Shown here: positions 14,890-23,016 of the stretch, one piece after another
Layout: every line of letters begins with the position of its first letter
Position numbering within the stretch: position 1 is the stretch's first letter
Source of the DNA: a virus
Virus record (IMG/VR): IMGVR_UViG_3300008012_007091
Coordinates: 1 to 32,615 of that record
Direction: 5' to 3' (one strand)
Length of the DNA stretch: 32,615 nt
Made by a program: the position numbers and the translations under genes
Notes under the pieces: generated by a model
Database searches by the model: none
Seen by the model: only the letters and a program-made list of their open reading frames with translations
What the model was told of the DNA's origin: nothing

Positions 14890-17508
14890 TTATTCCTCTA
14901 ATTTTCTTTTAAATGCTAGGTATTTATCACCTTTACGCTCCACCCTTATCTTAGATTCGGATGATGGTGCGTTAGTGAACACAATGCTTGTTTTTTTGCT
15001 AGATCCGTCGTGCTGTAATCTAAATTGTGGCTCGTAGTCCGCACTTCTTAGAGAACTATCTGTGCTTAGATACAAAGGCGTCAAATTGTTGTCTGCTGTG
15101 ATTTGGTCCCCGTATATCAAAACCGTGGCATTTTCTCTTACCTTTATTTCTTCTTCATGCACTATCTCGTTCATTTCGAATGTTGTTGTTGATCCATCTG
15201 GTGATATCGTGCCTGTGTCGACTTTGTGTCCGCTAACCACATATCTGTCTATTTTGTAATCTATTTTTTTGAAATCTATGGATTTATCTAGCACTCGTCT
15301 TTTGACTATTTCCGACTTGCCAGGTTTGCAGTATGCCAACACCACCGCCATTTTGTACCCAAGAGGTACTCCAGAATCGTCTTGGCTTGTTCTCATCCAT
15401 AATGGTAAGTGATTGTATTCTTTTTGTCCTAGGCTTTTCATTCTGGATCTCATATTTGCCACAGCATTTGGGTATAATTTTTCAAATGTGCCGATGTCTG
15501 CTGACAAAGGATTACTGTATCGTATTTTTGATCCTGAAATACTAAAACTCAATCCACTGTTTGTGGTCACGTTGTACACGTCATAATCTGCCGTGATCCT
15601 GGAAGCATCTGCCAGCGGACCTATGATCGGTTTTGTTACTGCATTTCTTAGATCCACAGATGTTGATATAGCCTCGCCGGCATTATTGACTAGTGGATCC
15701 TTCATTTCTATATAAACTACCTCATATTTGGTTGCCGATCCTTCTTTCGCCACAGCGGTCTTTATGTCACCAAAGTAAAGGGTTTTGGGAGTATGGTTTT
15801 GCTCCATTTGTTGTTGTAGAGTTGTGATTGTCTGGTGTTCTAGCCCAGCGATCAACAACATTTCAGCACTTGTCTGCATTCCGAAATTGGGATCCTCTGG
15901 CCTGAAAATAAATTCTTCTTTGTTGATATTTGGATCCTGAGCGAGTTGATAAAAAGTGTCTCTGTCGCTTAGGCTGTTTGCTTTGTTATTGATTAATCCT
16001 TGTGCGTACATACTTCCATATTCCACTCCGTAAGGAAGACTGACTTTCAATGTAAATTCTCTAGTGGTGGCAGTGCTTTGATATTGATCGTTGGCCCTGA
16101 TTGTGAATGTGTATTCTCTGTCAAAACTCAAAGTGTTTGTATCAAATGTGATGGCATTTTGGTCCACGGTTGTGAACTCTGATAGGTCAACGGTTCCTAT
16201 TATATTTCCTGCCCTGCTCAACGTCAGTCCAGTGGGCAATGAACCTGCTGTCACAGTGTATTCCAGTACTCGATTGGTTTCGGCCGCTTCTGCCTGAACA
16301 GACAACAGACTAGGTATGCCTGCTGTGACTGTGCCTAGGTTTGCGGATGTTGTGAATTCAATACCTACTTCTATTTCTCCTACCACGGTCATGGTAAAAG
16401 TTCTTTCTCCATAGACTGTGACATTTGGATACGGAGTTCTTGATGCTCTGATTGTAAAAGTGAAAGTTGTTTCCACAGCATCTTGTCTGCTCAGTGTCCC
16501 TGCTATCTCGCCTGTGTTTCCGTCAATACTCAGGCCTGATGGAAGACTGCCCGATACTATAGAATAGTTTAGGTCTCCCTGCAGTTTGTCGAAGTCTTCT
16601 ACATCTATTTTGATAACAACATTATTATCGTGTTTGAAAGTTCCCAGAGCAGAATCTGTAAGGAAGACAGGTCTCCTGTTTCCGCTCATGCTCATTACGA
16701 GAGAGTACCCATCGTGTATAGTTTGGTCCACCGTAATGATTGAATTATCTACTCTAAAATAGTCTGCCGTGTAAACAAAAATATTGTTGACCTGCGTAAC
16801 ACTGCTGGTTCCGTCGGAAACCCTTACTACGAACTCAAAATTTTCTGACCTTGATTTAGTTCTGGCAGTTGGGTCGTATCCAACTGTGTCATAGGCGTAG
16901 ACATTACTATATCCGCCGTACACGCCATAACGCTCGTCTTCGGTCAATTGTATGACCCCAGAGATCAAACCTGTGGAACTCATTGTGACACCTGGAGGTA
17001 GTTTACCTTTCACAATGTCATATACCAGGGTCTGTCCTGCCGCTGTGTCGGTGTCAGTGGCAACAATCTGGTATTCTACATAACTTCCGTCAAGGATGAC
17101 AATATCACGAGAAGTATCTGCTGTCAGATCCGTTGCATCAGAAGTGATGTCTGTCCTGTCTGATGTTTTTAGACTAGTATCTGCGAAATCTAATTGTCCG
17201 CTGTCGGTACTGAAACTAGGAACATCTGCACCCTGAATCTGCAGACTGAAATTTCTGTCGGCTATGACAGTTCCATCTGAAGCACGAATCACAAACTCGT
17301 ACAGAGAACGTGTCGAGACTTCAAATGGAGTGCCCTGCAGTAAACCTGTGGAAGTAAGTTGTATACCGGGAGGTAGGGTTCCTGCGATGTGAGAATAAGT
17401 CAAACCGGTACTGTCTTGCGAGTTCGCTTCCAGTTGTTTGGAATAGAAGTCGCGTTCGTTGATCACACCCAAAGATCCAGATGTCGTAGACCAATTTACG
17501 TTTGCCAT
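14890..17508 (-). CDS. Large virion protein with four He_PIG/Ig-like repeats
   Basis: The start is taken as the ATG at 17508 (MANVNWSTTSGSLG), behind GGGAG, giving 872 residues; six extra upstream codons begin with TTG. Four putative-Ig (He_PIG) repeats are visible at about 38-95, 162-240, 313-376 and 415-495, each with the LPPG or LPxG-(I/L)-(S/T)-GxIxGT signature. The C-terminal 370 residues differ and contain HLPLWMRTSQ and a Gly/Asp-rich end, probably a phage-specific base or attachment domain. He_PIG repeats occur on cell-surface and fibre proteins that bind carbohydrates. It is the largest protein here and is flanked by fibre-type genes, so it is likely a fibre or baseplate-adhesin shaft. 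Confidence 0.8.
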   Translation of the reverse strand: MANVNWSTTSGSLGVINERDFYSKQLEANSQDSTGLTYSHIAGTLPPGIQLTSTGLLQGTPFEVSTRSLYEFVIRASDGTVIADRNFSLQIQGADVPSFSTDSGQLDFADTSLKTSDRTDITSDATDLTADTSRDIVILDGSYVEYQIVATDTDTAAGQTLVYDIVKGKLPPGVTMSSTGLISGVIQLTEDERYGVYGGYSNVYAYDTVGYDPTARTKSRSENFEFVVRVSDGTSSVTQVNNIFVYTADYFRVDNSIITVDQTIHDGYSLVMSMSGNRRPVFLTDSALGTFKHDNNVVIKIDVEDFDKLQGDLNYSIVSGSLPSGLSIDGNTGEIAGTLSRQDAVETTFTFTIRASRTPYPNVTVYGERTFTMTVVGEIEVGIEFTTSANLGTVTAGIPSLLSVQAEAAETNRVLEYTVTAGSLPTGLTLSRAGNIIGTVDLSEFTTVDQNAITFDTNTLSFDREYTFTIRANDQYQSTATTREFTLKVSLPYGVEYGSMYAQGLINNKANSLSDRDTFYQLAQDPNINKEEFIFRPEDPNFGMQTSAEMLLIAGLEHQTITTLQQQMEQNHTPKTLYFGDIKTAVAKEGSATKYEVVYIEMKDPLVNNAGEAISTSVDLRNAVTKPIIGPLADASRITADYDVYNVTTNSGLSFSISGSKIRYSNPLSADIGTFEKLYPNAVANMRSRMKSLGQKEYNHLPLWMRTSQDDSGVPLGYKMAVVLAYCKPGKSEIVKRRVLDKSIDFKKIDYKIDRYVVSGHKVDTGTISPDGSTTTFEMNEIVHEEEIKVRENATVLIYGDQITADNNLTPLYLSTDSSLRSADYEPQFRLQHDGSSKKTSIVFTNAPSSESKIRVERKGDKYLAFKRKLEE

Positions 17509-17529
17509 TGTTCGTCTTACTCCCAATGG

Positions 17530-17537
17530 TATTTATT
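17530..17537 (-). promoter_or_regulatory. Late-promoter-like box upstream of Ig-repeat gene
   Basis: Minus-strand AATAAATA lies 21 nt upstream of ATG 17508, with Shine-Dalgarno GGGAG between them. It falls in the short gap after the neighbouring fibre gene, so the Ig-repeat gene may begin its own late transcript. Confidence 0.5.
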
Positions 17538-17553
17538 GCGATTTTATTGATTA

Positions 17554-19017
17554 TTAACTAGCCGCGTAATACGGAATCACGTATTCAGTACCACCCAAAT
17601 TCAATTTTAGATAACCTGTTGGGGTTGCCGGTAGGGCATTTGCGGCTCCTGCCGCTCCTACTGTGGTCTGTGTTTGTGGGTTGTTAATTCTGATAGTTCC
17701 TGTTCCTTGTGTTCCTAGCACAAGATCTGAGTTAGTTGCGATATTATTGATCTCCGCACTAGCACCCAATTGTATCTCACTGGAAACAGCAACATCAACA
17801 GCGGCCAACTCGTTTGTGACAGCAACTACATTACCGTTCAATGTGATTGTGCCGGTGCCATCTGGTGTTATGTTGATACCACCATTGGAGTTAGTTGCTG
17901 ATATAGTGTTAGCGTCTATCCTTATGTTGTCGGCATTCAATTGACCAGTCAAATCTACTGTGCCGGTAATTGTCTGACCAACAGTTGTCATCGCACTTTG
18001 TACATCTACAACACCTGTTCCTGCCGCTTCAATTTCTAAATTGTCATTCGTGTTCGCAGATGATACCTTGTTGTCTTTTAACAACACACTGTCTGTCTGT
18101 AAAGTTCCAGTTATGATGACCTGTCCGGTTGTAGTGATATCAGAAGTTACTAGTGTTCCTGTGATGTCAACGTTTTCTGCTAGAGTGATCTTGGTTGAAT
18201 CCACTGAGCTCAATGTCGTTCCATTGATTGTGACCGCACCTGCCACTATGTTTCCTGTTCCGCCTGGTTGTAGGTTAAGGTCGGCATTGGATGCAGTTGA
18301 TATAGTAGAATCATTTATGTTGATGTTATCAACAGATACTGTGCCAGTCATTGTGGCACCATTGATAGTTGGTGATGTTAGTGTTTTATTTGTTAAAACC
18401 TGTGAACCTGTCAGTGTTGTCACAGTGGAATCTATAGACATTGTCAGGGTGTCTCCAGATACTACTGAATCCAACCCAGTTCCGCCTGCTATTTGGAAAG
18501 TCTCACCGGACCTTACTGCTGTACCTGTTGAGTCATCTCCAACAAAAGTCAAAGCCTGTGAAACGTTTTGGGCGTCGATGTATGCCTTGATAGATTGTTG
18601 TGTTGCCAATGCTGTGGCAGAATCTGAAGACATATTGTCTTCGTCTAATATTGCTGTTACAGTGGCACCCGATGCCAGTGCCAAAGATGTTGAAAGTGTT
18701 GCGGCACCTGTAAGTGTTGTGGTGCTCGAAACAGAAAGTGTTCCGGTCACTGCTGTATTGGCCTGTAATTCTATTGTACCTGTTCCAGCAGGATCTAAAA
18801 TAATGTCTTCGTTTGATCTTGCCGTAACAATTTTTTGTCCGTTAAGATCGAGATTGCCTCCCAACTGAGGTGTTGAGTCCTCGATCAAATCATTGGCTTC
18901 TGCTGTAGAGCCATATAATTCTGTAAAGTTGTCGTTAATTTTGTCAAAAGCGGTTCTTAGTGGATCACCTGTACCGTCATTTGCTGTAGTTCCGATGTTA
19001 ATTGTCTGTTTTGCCAT
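17554..19017 (-). CDS. Repetitive fibre protein with N-terminal NDGTGD domain
   Basis: A 487-residue Thr/Gly/Asn-rich protein. The N-terminal domain (INIGTTANDGTGDPLRTAF, KINDNFTELYG) is shared with the three following genes. The shaft is built from repeats of roughly 40-60 residues around the pattern I-x-(D/N)-(S/N)-T-I-x(4)-SN-x-D-L-x-L-x(2)-GTG-x-I, visible near residues 60, 240, 320 and 380. Such Gly-Thr-Gly repeats suggest a trimeric beta-helix or collagen-poor fibre. The C-terminal end (GYLKLNLGGTEYVIPYYAAS) looks like a small tip domain. It is the longest of the paralogue family. Likely a tail fibre or adhesin contacting the cell surface. Confidence 0.75.
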   Translation of the reverse strand: MAKQTINIGTTANDGTGDPLRTAFDKINDNFTELYGSTAEANDLIEDSTPQLGGNLDLNGQKIVTARSNEDIILDPAGTGTIELQANTAVTGTLSVSSTTTLTGAATLSTSLALASGATVTAILDEDNMSSDSATALATQQSIKAYIDAQNVSQALTFVGDDSTGTAVRSGETFQIAGGTGLDSVVSGDTLTMSIDSTVTTLTGSQVLTNKTLTSPTINGATMTGTVSVDNININDSTISTASNADLNLQPGGTGNIVAGAVTINGTTLSSVDSTKITLAENVDITGTLVTSDITTTGQVIITGTLQTDSVLLKDNKVSSANTNDNLEIEAAGTGVVDVQSAMTTVGQTITGTVDLTGQLNADNIRIDANTISATNSNGGINITPDGTGTITLNGNVVAVTNELAAVDVAVSSEIQLGASAEINNIATNSDLVLGTQGTGTIRINNPQTQTTVGAAGAANALPATPTGYLKLNLGGTEYVIPYYAAS

Positions 19018-19023
19018 ATATCA

Positions 19024-19031
19024 TATTTACC
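19024..19031 (-). promoter_or_regulatory. Late-promoter-like box at long fibre gene start
   Basis: Minus-strand GGTAAATA is six bases (TGATAT) from the ATG at 19017, with no Shine-Dalgarno between them. A transcript started by T4-like spacing would be leaderless. Confidence 0.45.
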
Positions 19032-19059
19032 TATTATTTTATAAACCTAATGTAAAAAA

Positions 19060-19908
19060 TTAGACGTCTATTAAGAATTTTGTGAATTTGAACACTGTTG
19101 AATCACTGGAAATAGGAGTAACTCTGAATCTCACATCATCGCCACTTATGTCCGCTGTATATGTTCCTAATCCAGATGCATAACTTGATACAGATCCAAA
19201 CGTGGAAATGTAGGCATTTGTTCCGTTGTGGGTTATGTTCGCTTCAAATATCTCGTGCCTGCTGTTGGTGGAGTCTAAAACCGACACTATATATTTTGCA
19301 CTCCTGTACAGGGTCTTGTCGAACGTGTCTATGTTTGTCGTTGATGACGAAGCAACAGTGGCAGTGCCGTCAGATATATTGCTGTAACTGAGAGAAGCGC
19401 CAGCACTGGCGAAACTCAAAGTGCCATTTCCGTTTGTTTTAAGGAACTGTCCTGATGTGCCATCTGCTGTAGGAAAAGCGAATCCATTCAACAGCACAGT
19501 TCCAGATCCATTACCAGCAATTTCCAAATTGGCGTTTGATATGTTTGTTGAAATGGTATTGTCTTTGATCGAAATATCTCCCATTACAACAGACCCTGTG
19601 CCTGAAGCATCCAGTTGTAAATCACTATTTGTGACTGTTGTCGTTATCTTGTTGTCCGTGATCTGAATATTGTTGTCTATCAGCAGTTTGTTGGCTGTCA
19701 CAGATCCTGTGCCAGAGGCTATCAAATTCAAATCATCGTTGGACCTGTTGGCAGATATGTTGTTGCCGGAAATTGTTATGCCCGAATCAACAGCGGTCTC
19801 GTTATATAACTCCGCAAAGTTTGTATTAACTTTTTCCATTGCGGCTCGTAGAGTATCGCCTGTGCCATCGTTAGCGTTTGAACCTATGTCTATGATTAAC
19901 CTCGGCAT
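19060..19908 (-). CDS. Fibre protein, tandem-duplicated copy 1
   Basis: A 282-residue protein, exactly the length of the neighbour it duplicates. The N-terminal domain (IDIGSNANDGTGDTLRAAM, KVNTNFAELY) is followed by two or three SNxDLxLxASGTG repeats. A distinct C-terminal domain of about 85 residues (YRSAKYIVSVLDSTNSRHE and onward) corresponds along its length to that of the gene at 19908-20756. The ATG overlaps the upstream stop (TAATG) with a good Shine-Dalgarno (AGGAG). The common C-terminal domain suggests a receptor-binding tip used in two versions. No enzymatic residues seen. Confidence 0.75.
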   Translation of the reverse strand: MPRLIIDIGSNANDGTGDTLRAAMEKVNTNFAELYNETAVDSGITISGNNISANRSNDDLNLIASGTGSVTANKLLIDNNIQITDNKITTTVTNSDLQLDASGTGSVVMGDISIKDNTISTNISNANLEIAGNGSGTVLLNGFAFPTADGTSGQFLKTNGNGTLSFASAGASLSYSNISDGTATVASSSTTNIDTFDKTLYRSAKYIVSVLDSTNSRHEIFEANITHNGTNAYISTFGSVSSYASGLGTYTADISGDDVRFRVTPISSDSTVFKFTKFLIDV

Positions 19909-20756
19909 TAAATCTCCTGTAGTATCCTTATAAATTTTATCACGTGGGCATCATCACTGATTGCCACGGCTTTGAGATTGGCTTGTCCCCCACTCACATC
20001 TGCTGAAAAAGTCAAAAGAGGCAATCCAAAACTCTGCACACTTCCTGCCGAACTCACGTAGGCATTAGAGCCATCGTGAATAACATTCGCTGTAACAAAT
20101 TCATATCTACTATTAGCACTGTCAGAAACACTGATAAAATATTTTCCTGATCTGTATGCTGTTATGTCAAAACTGTCTATGGTGGCAACAGCACTTGCAT
20201 TCAATGTGATAGTGTTGTCTGATATATCACTGTTTGCTATAACTATCGCTGGCAAAGTCCAAGTTAAATCTTTTGAACCATCTGTCTTCAAAAGATAGTT
20301 GTTAGGAGCATCGGTATTGGGAATGTTGAACCCGTTAATTTTTACTATTCCTGTTCCGTTGGCATCCAGGACCACGTTGTTTGAAGAAGTGGTGTTTATG
20401 ATAGTGTTGTCTTTGAACTTGACCTGGTCAACAACAAGTTCTCCTGTGCCTGATGCTTCCAGCGACAAGTCACTATTTGTCTGTGTGGCAGTGATCTTGT
20501 TGTCCGTGATCTGGATGTTGTTGTCAACTTTTAAACTGCTGAATGTAATTTTTCCTGTTCCGCTTCCTACAAGATTTATGTTGCCGTTTGTAGATGTTGC
20601 AGTGATATTGTTTCCTTTGATATCTATAAATGAATCAACGGCAGTAGCATCATACAATTCTAGAAAATTGTCGTTTATCTTTTGTCCAGCGATCCTGAAA
20701 GTATCCCCGGTGCCGTCATTTGCAGTTATTCCGATATTGATGTTCTGTCTTGCCAT
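19908..20756 (-). CDS. Fibre protein, tandem-duplicated copy 2
   Basis: A 282-residue paralogue of the 19060-19908 product. The N-terminal domain is INIGITANDGTGDTFRIAG then QKINDNFLELYD. The repeats include NNIQITDNKITA (nearly identical to the corresponding repeat of copy 1) followed by a SNxDLxLEASGTG unit. The C-terminal domain starts YRSGKYFISVSDSANSRYE and ends IKFIRILQEI, aligned end-to-end with copy 1 but clearly diverged. So the duplication is old or has been diversified. It lies between the shortest family member (20766-21308) and copy 1, and translation of copy 1 is coupled to it by TAATG. Confidence 0.75.
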   Translation of the reverse strand: MARQNINIGITANDGTGDTFRIAGQKINDNFLELYDATAVDSFIDIKGNNITATSTNGNINLVGSGTGKITFSSLKVDNNIQITDNKITATQTNSDLSLEASGTGELVVDQVKFKDNTIINTTSSNNVVLDANGTGIVKINGFNIPNTDAPNNYLLKTDGSKDLTWTLPAIVIANSDISDNTITLNASAVATIDSFDITAYRSGKYFISVSDSANSRYEFVTANVIHDGSNAYVSSAGSVQSFGLPLLTFSADVSGGQANLKAVAISDDAHVIKFIRILQEI

Positions 20757-20765
20757 TTTTCAAAT

Positions 20766-21308
20766 TTATGATCCTATCAATCCGTAGTTCCTTAAGACTG
20801 TAAGAATAGCATCAATGGCAACATCATTTTTGGTTGATCCATCGCTGGTATAACTTATTGCTGACTGTTGTGCCACTGGTGTTGTACCAAAGAAACCAAC
20901 CTTACTGCCCGACTCAGCAACGATTATACCGCCTGTGCCATTGGCGGCTAAAATCAAGTTGTCATTTGATCTGTTGGTTGTTATTTTGTTATCACTTACA
21001 GTGACCGAATCAAGCACAATGTTTCCAGTTCCGTTTGGTGTGATTGTTATATCCGAGTTGGTACCAATTGATGTAATAGCCGAACTGTCAATTTTCAATT
21101 GATCAATTTCAATCGATCCTGTTCCGTTTGGCTGAATTTTTACGTCACCGTTTGTAAAAGGAGTAGTCAGTAATCCACCTAGTCCTGCTTCAGCAACACT
21201 GGTATAGAGTTCTGTGAAATTTAAGTTACATTTGTTGAATGCGCCTCGTACGGAATCTCCCGTTGCTGAATTTCCTGCTGTTCCTAAATTTATCGTTAAT
21301 CTGGCCAT
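20766..21308 (-). CDS. Short fibre-family protein, first gene of the array
   Basis: A 180-residue protein with the family N-terminal domain (INLGTAGNSATGDSVRGAF, KCNLNFTELY). Two to three Gly-Thr-Gly shaft repeats follow (VKIQPNGTGSIEIDQLKI and TITPNGTGNIVLDSV), and the C-terminal end is short and different (AIDAILTVLRNYGLIGS). It lacks the C-terminal tip domain of the two duplicated proteins. It is the promoter-proximal gene of the minus-strand fibre array; its start lies 14 nt from an AATAAATA box and has no Shine-Dalgarno. It could be a collar or connector for the longer fibres. Confidence 0.7.
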   Translation of the reverse strand: MARLTINLGTAGNSATGDSVRGAFNKCNLNFTELYTSVAEAGLGGLLTTPFTNGDVKIQPNGTGSIEIDQLKIDSSAITSIGTNSDITITPNGTGNIVLDSVTVSDNKITTNRSNDNLILAANGTGGIIVAESGSKVGFFGTTPVAQQSAISYTSDGSTKNDVAIDAILTVLRNYGLIGS

Positions 21309-21322
21309 ATTAAAATCGTTAG

Positions 21323-21335
21323 TATTTATTAAATA
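21323..21335. promoter_or_regulatory. Overlapping divergent late-promoter-like boxes
   Basis: TATTTATTAAATA holds minus-strand AATAAATA (21323-21330) and plus-strand ATTAAATA (21328-21335), overlapping by three bases. The minus box serves the fibre array (14 nt to ATG 21308) and the plus box the zinc-ribbon gene (13 nt to ATG 21349). If both are promoters they cannot be occupied at once. Confidence 0.5.
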
Positions 21336-21348
21336 TTAATGTGCTTTT

Positions 21349-21627
21349 ATGTTCTTAGAAAAACTCAAAACAATCCGTTTGTATGAGAGACAGAGTAAAC
21401 TGGGCCAATATCACACCTTCAAAAGGAAGAATACCATATACGTTTTCAAATGTGATCATTGTGGTACTATATTCCTTCGGCCTAGGTCAAAAGTAGATCC
21501 ACAGAGAGCAACCAATGAATACAAGCACGTATGTTCATATTGTGATTCAAAAAAATTTGCTCAATTGGTTGGTGTAAAGATGAGGAAAATCTACAAAATG
21601 GATGCCAGTTCTACCAAGTCTATATAA
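21349..21627 (+). CDS. Small zinc-ribbon protein
   Basis: A 92-residue basic protein with two Cys pairs, FKCDHCGTIF and HVCSYCDSKKF, spaced about 29 residues apart and likely to bind one zinc ion. The surrounding residues are rich in Lys and Arg, which fits nucleic-acid binding. The arrangement recalls the zinc ribbon of some HNH/homing-type phage proteins, but no catalytic His-Asn-His motif is present. It is a lone plus-strand gene between the fibre array and a minus-strand accessory cluster, with a TAAATA box but no Shine-Dalgarno. The 3' end overlaps the convergent gene by 8 nt. Function unknown. Confidence 0.6.
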   Translation: MFLEKLKTIRLYERQSKLGQYHTFKRKNTIYVFKCDHCGTIFLRPRSKVDPQRATNEYKHVCSYCDSKKFAQLVGVKMRKIYKMDASSTKSI

Positions 21628-22369
21628 TCCATTTGATATCGGTTTTTTGTCCGTCAACTAATCTTTTTAGATCGGCATAACTTCCGGCCCTTATGTTTCC
21701 TCCAGCATACGTGAAGTAAGGTCTCAAAAATGGATTAAGATGTATGTTTTCTACCCTATTAAAAAAATAAAAATTTGTGCTTTTGAACTTGCGACATATC
21801 TGCGTCAGTTGAAAAAGCCATTCGTATTTAAGATAGGCTTTCATGCTGAGCCTGGATGGATAATTCCTTGTGTTTTTGTAAATGTTGTTCTGTATCCTAC
21901 TTTGTTCGCCATCCTTCGATTCCCACTGTCTAGCCCCTAGGATATCAAACCCCAATATGGCAATCTCGCTCGCACCCGATTCAGCGGCCAACAGCACTGC
22001 CGAACACCCTGAACCTCTTGCCTGTGAAAGATCTCTGCTGGACCATTTGCCTTTTTTTATGTCACCTCCGGCCCACATCCTGTACAGTTTAAGTCCATCG
22101 GGTATGTCGTTGTTTTCCTGTTCTGCCAAAAGGTAATCCCATTTGCTTATGTTTTCTATTCCAAAAATTTCCGCATTGAATTCTATTGATTGTTTTGCTT
22201 CCGCTAGTTCTTCATACATCTCAGGATTGACTGCTATTATTTTGTCACACAGGTCTGGGTGATCTCTATAAATGGCGTTGCATCCATAGATAGTTCCTTT
22301 GCCTTTGAGTGTGTCTATTGGGTAAATTTTTCTTGACTCTCCGTTGCCTATAACGAATGCGGTATCCAT
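21620..22369 (-). CDS. GNGES-motif glycan-type enzyme, copy 1 (DUF115/GT42-like)
   Basis: The start is the ATG at 22369 (MDTAFVIGNGESR), overlapping the IscA-type stop as TAATG; ten additional codons upstream are in frame but less likely. The N-terminal FVIGNGESR and downstream YGCNAIYRDHPD resemble the nucleotide-binding start of sialyltransferase GT42 and DUF115/MptE-like proteins (GNGPS...CN). AILGFDILGARQWE lies near two thirds of the length. The protein at 27069-27701 shares these landmarks, so the two are paralogues. Likely a cytoplasmic sugar transferase or related phospho-transfer enzyme, possibly acting on surface glycans. Family placement is tentative; paralogy is clear. Confidence 0.6.
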   Translation of the reverse strand: MDTAFVIGNGESRKIYPIDTLKGKGTIYGCNAIYRDHPDLCDKIIAVNPEMYEELAEAKQSIEFNAEIFGIENISKWDYLLAEQENNDIPDGLKLYRMWAGGDIKKGKWSSRDLSQARGSGCSAVLLAAESGASEIAILGFDILGARQWESKDGEQSRIQNNIYKNTRNYPSRLSMKAYLKYEWLFQLTQICRKFKSTNFYFFNRVENIHLNPFLRPYFTYAGGNIRAGSYADLKRLVDGQKTDIKWII

Positions 22370-22704
22370 TATACCCCGAATGATTCTCCGCAACCGCAAC
22401 CAGATGTGGCATTTGGATTTATAATTTCGAATTGTGATCCAAATGTCTCTTCTATCCAGTCTATTTTTGTGCCTGCCACATACAGCATAGAAGTTTCATC
22501 GACAACAAATCGACCTTTACCCCAATCTTCAAGTATGTCATCTTTGCCCACATTTTCCTTCTTGTCCACGAAACCCCATTCGTATTTGAATCCAGCACAA
22601 CCGCCACCCAACACAGTTAGGCTGACAGCATATTTGTCTGTGTTCTTGGCAAGAAGTTTTTCCATTTGTGCCTTTGCGGCATCTGTGATATCAAACCATT
22701 TCAT
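22369..22704 (-). CDS. A-type iron-sulfur cluster carrier (IscA/ErpA-like)
   Basis: A 111-residue protein with the HesB/IscA fold: the N-terminal helix ITDAAKAQMEKLLAK, then GGGCAGFKYEWGF with the first Cys (C36), FVVDETSMLYVAGTKIDW, and C-terminal SGCGCGESFGV with C103 and C105. These three Cys bind the transferred cluster. A-type carriers deliver Fe-S clusters to apo-proteins, and homologues occur in T4-like marine phages. The radical SAM enzyme encoded at 9403-10380 is a possible client (inference). The gene is co-directional with the SodC/UvsE cluster and coupled to the GNGES gene. Confidence 0.9.
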   Translation of the reverse strand: MKWFDITDAAKAQMEKLLAKNTDKYAVSLTVLGGGCAGFKYEWGFVDKKENVGKDDILEDWGKGRFVVDETSMLYVAGTKIDWIEETFGSQFEIINPNATSGCGCGESFGV

Positions 22705-22719
22705 ACTAATAATTATCTT

Positions 22720-22998
22720 TTAAACAAACGAATATTTTTTATCTGAAAAATGTCTAGCATTCTCAAACCAAAATCTAAAAGCCTCTTTTTTATTTTGGAA
22801 ACTCATGATTGCCTCCTGTTCCTCGTAGTTGTGTAGGAACTCGCTGTAGTCCTCTTTTTGTTCAAATGTCCATCCCCATTTTTGTTGGCAGTTTTTTTGA
22901 CACCACTCAATACATTCGCCATCAACACCGTAGTCGCCTAGGCGAATTTTATATCTAAAAGATTTATTATATCCACAGTCTGCGGGCATCTTAGTCAT
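22720..22998 (-). CDS. Small Trp/Cys-containing protein of unknown function
   Basis: A 92-residue protein with three Cys in ECIEWCQKNCQQKWGW plus one near the N-terminus. It is rich in aromatic residues (WFENARHFSDKKYSF) and has no signal peptide. The Cys cluster might bind a metal or form disulfides, which is interesting between an Fe-S carrier gene and a superoxide dismutase gene, but no family is recognised. Upstream of its ATG lies an 11-bp element (AATCTGTTACA) that is also found at nearly the same distance before the uvsE start. Confidence 0.5.
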   Translation of the reverse strand: MTKMPADCGYNKSFRYKIRLGDYGVDGECIEWCQKNCQQKWGWTFEQKEDYSEFLHNYEEQEAIMSFQNKKEAFRFWFENARHFSDKKYSFV

Positions 22999-23016
22999 AA
23001 TGATATTGTAACAGAT

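Noticed and set aside
18041-18868. Long open frame antisense to the repetitive fibre gene
   Set aside because: It is a mirror of a Thr/Gly/Asn repeat gene, lacks a Shine-Dalgarno and promoter-like box, and its low-complexity Val/Ser sequence follows from the opposite strand. The same holds for other antisense frames across 14400-20800.
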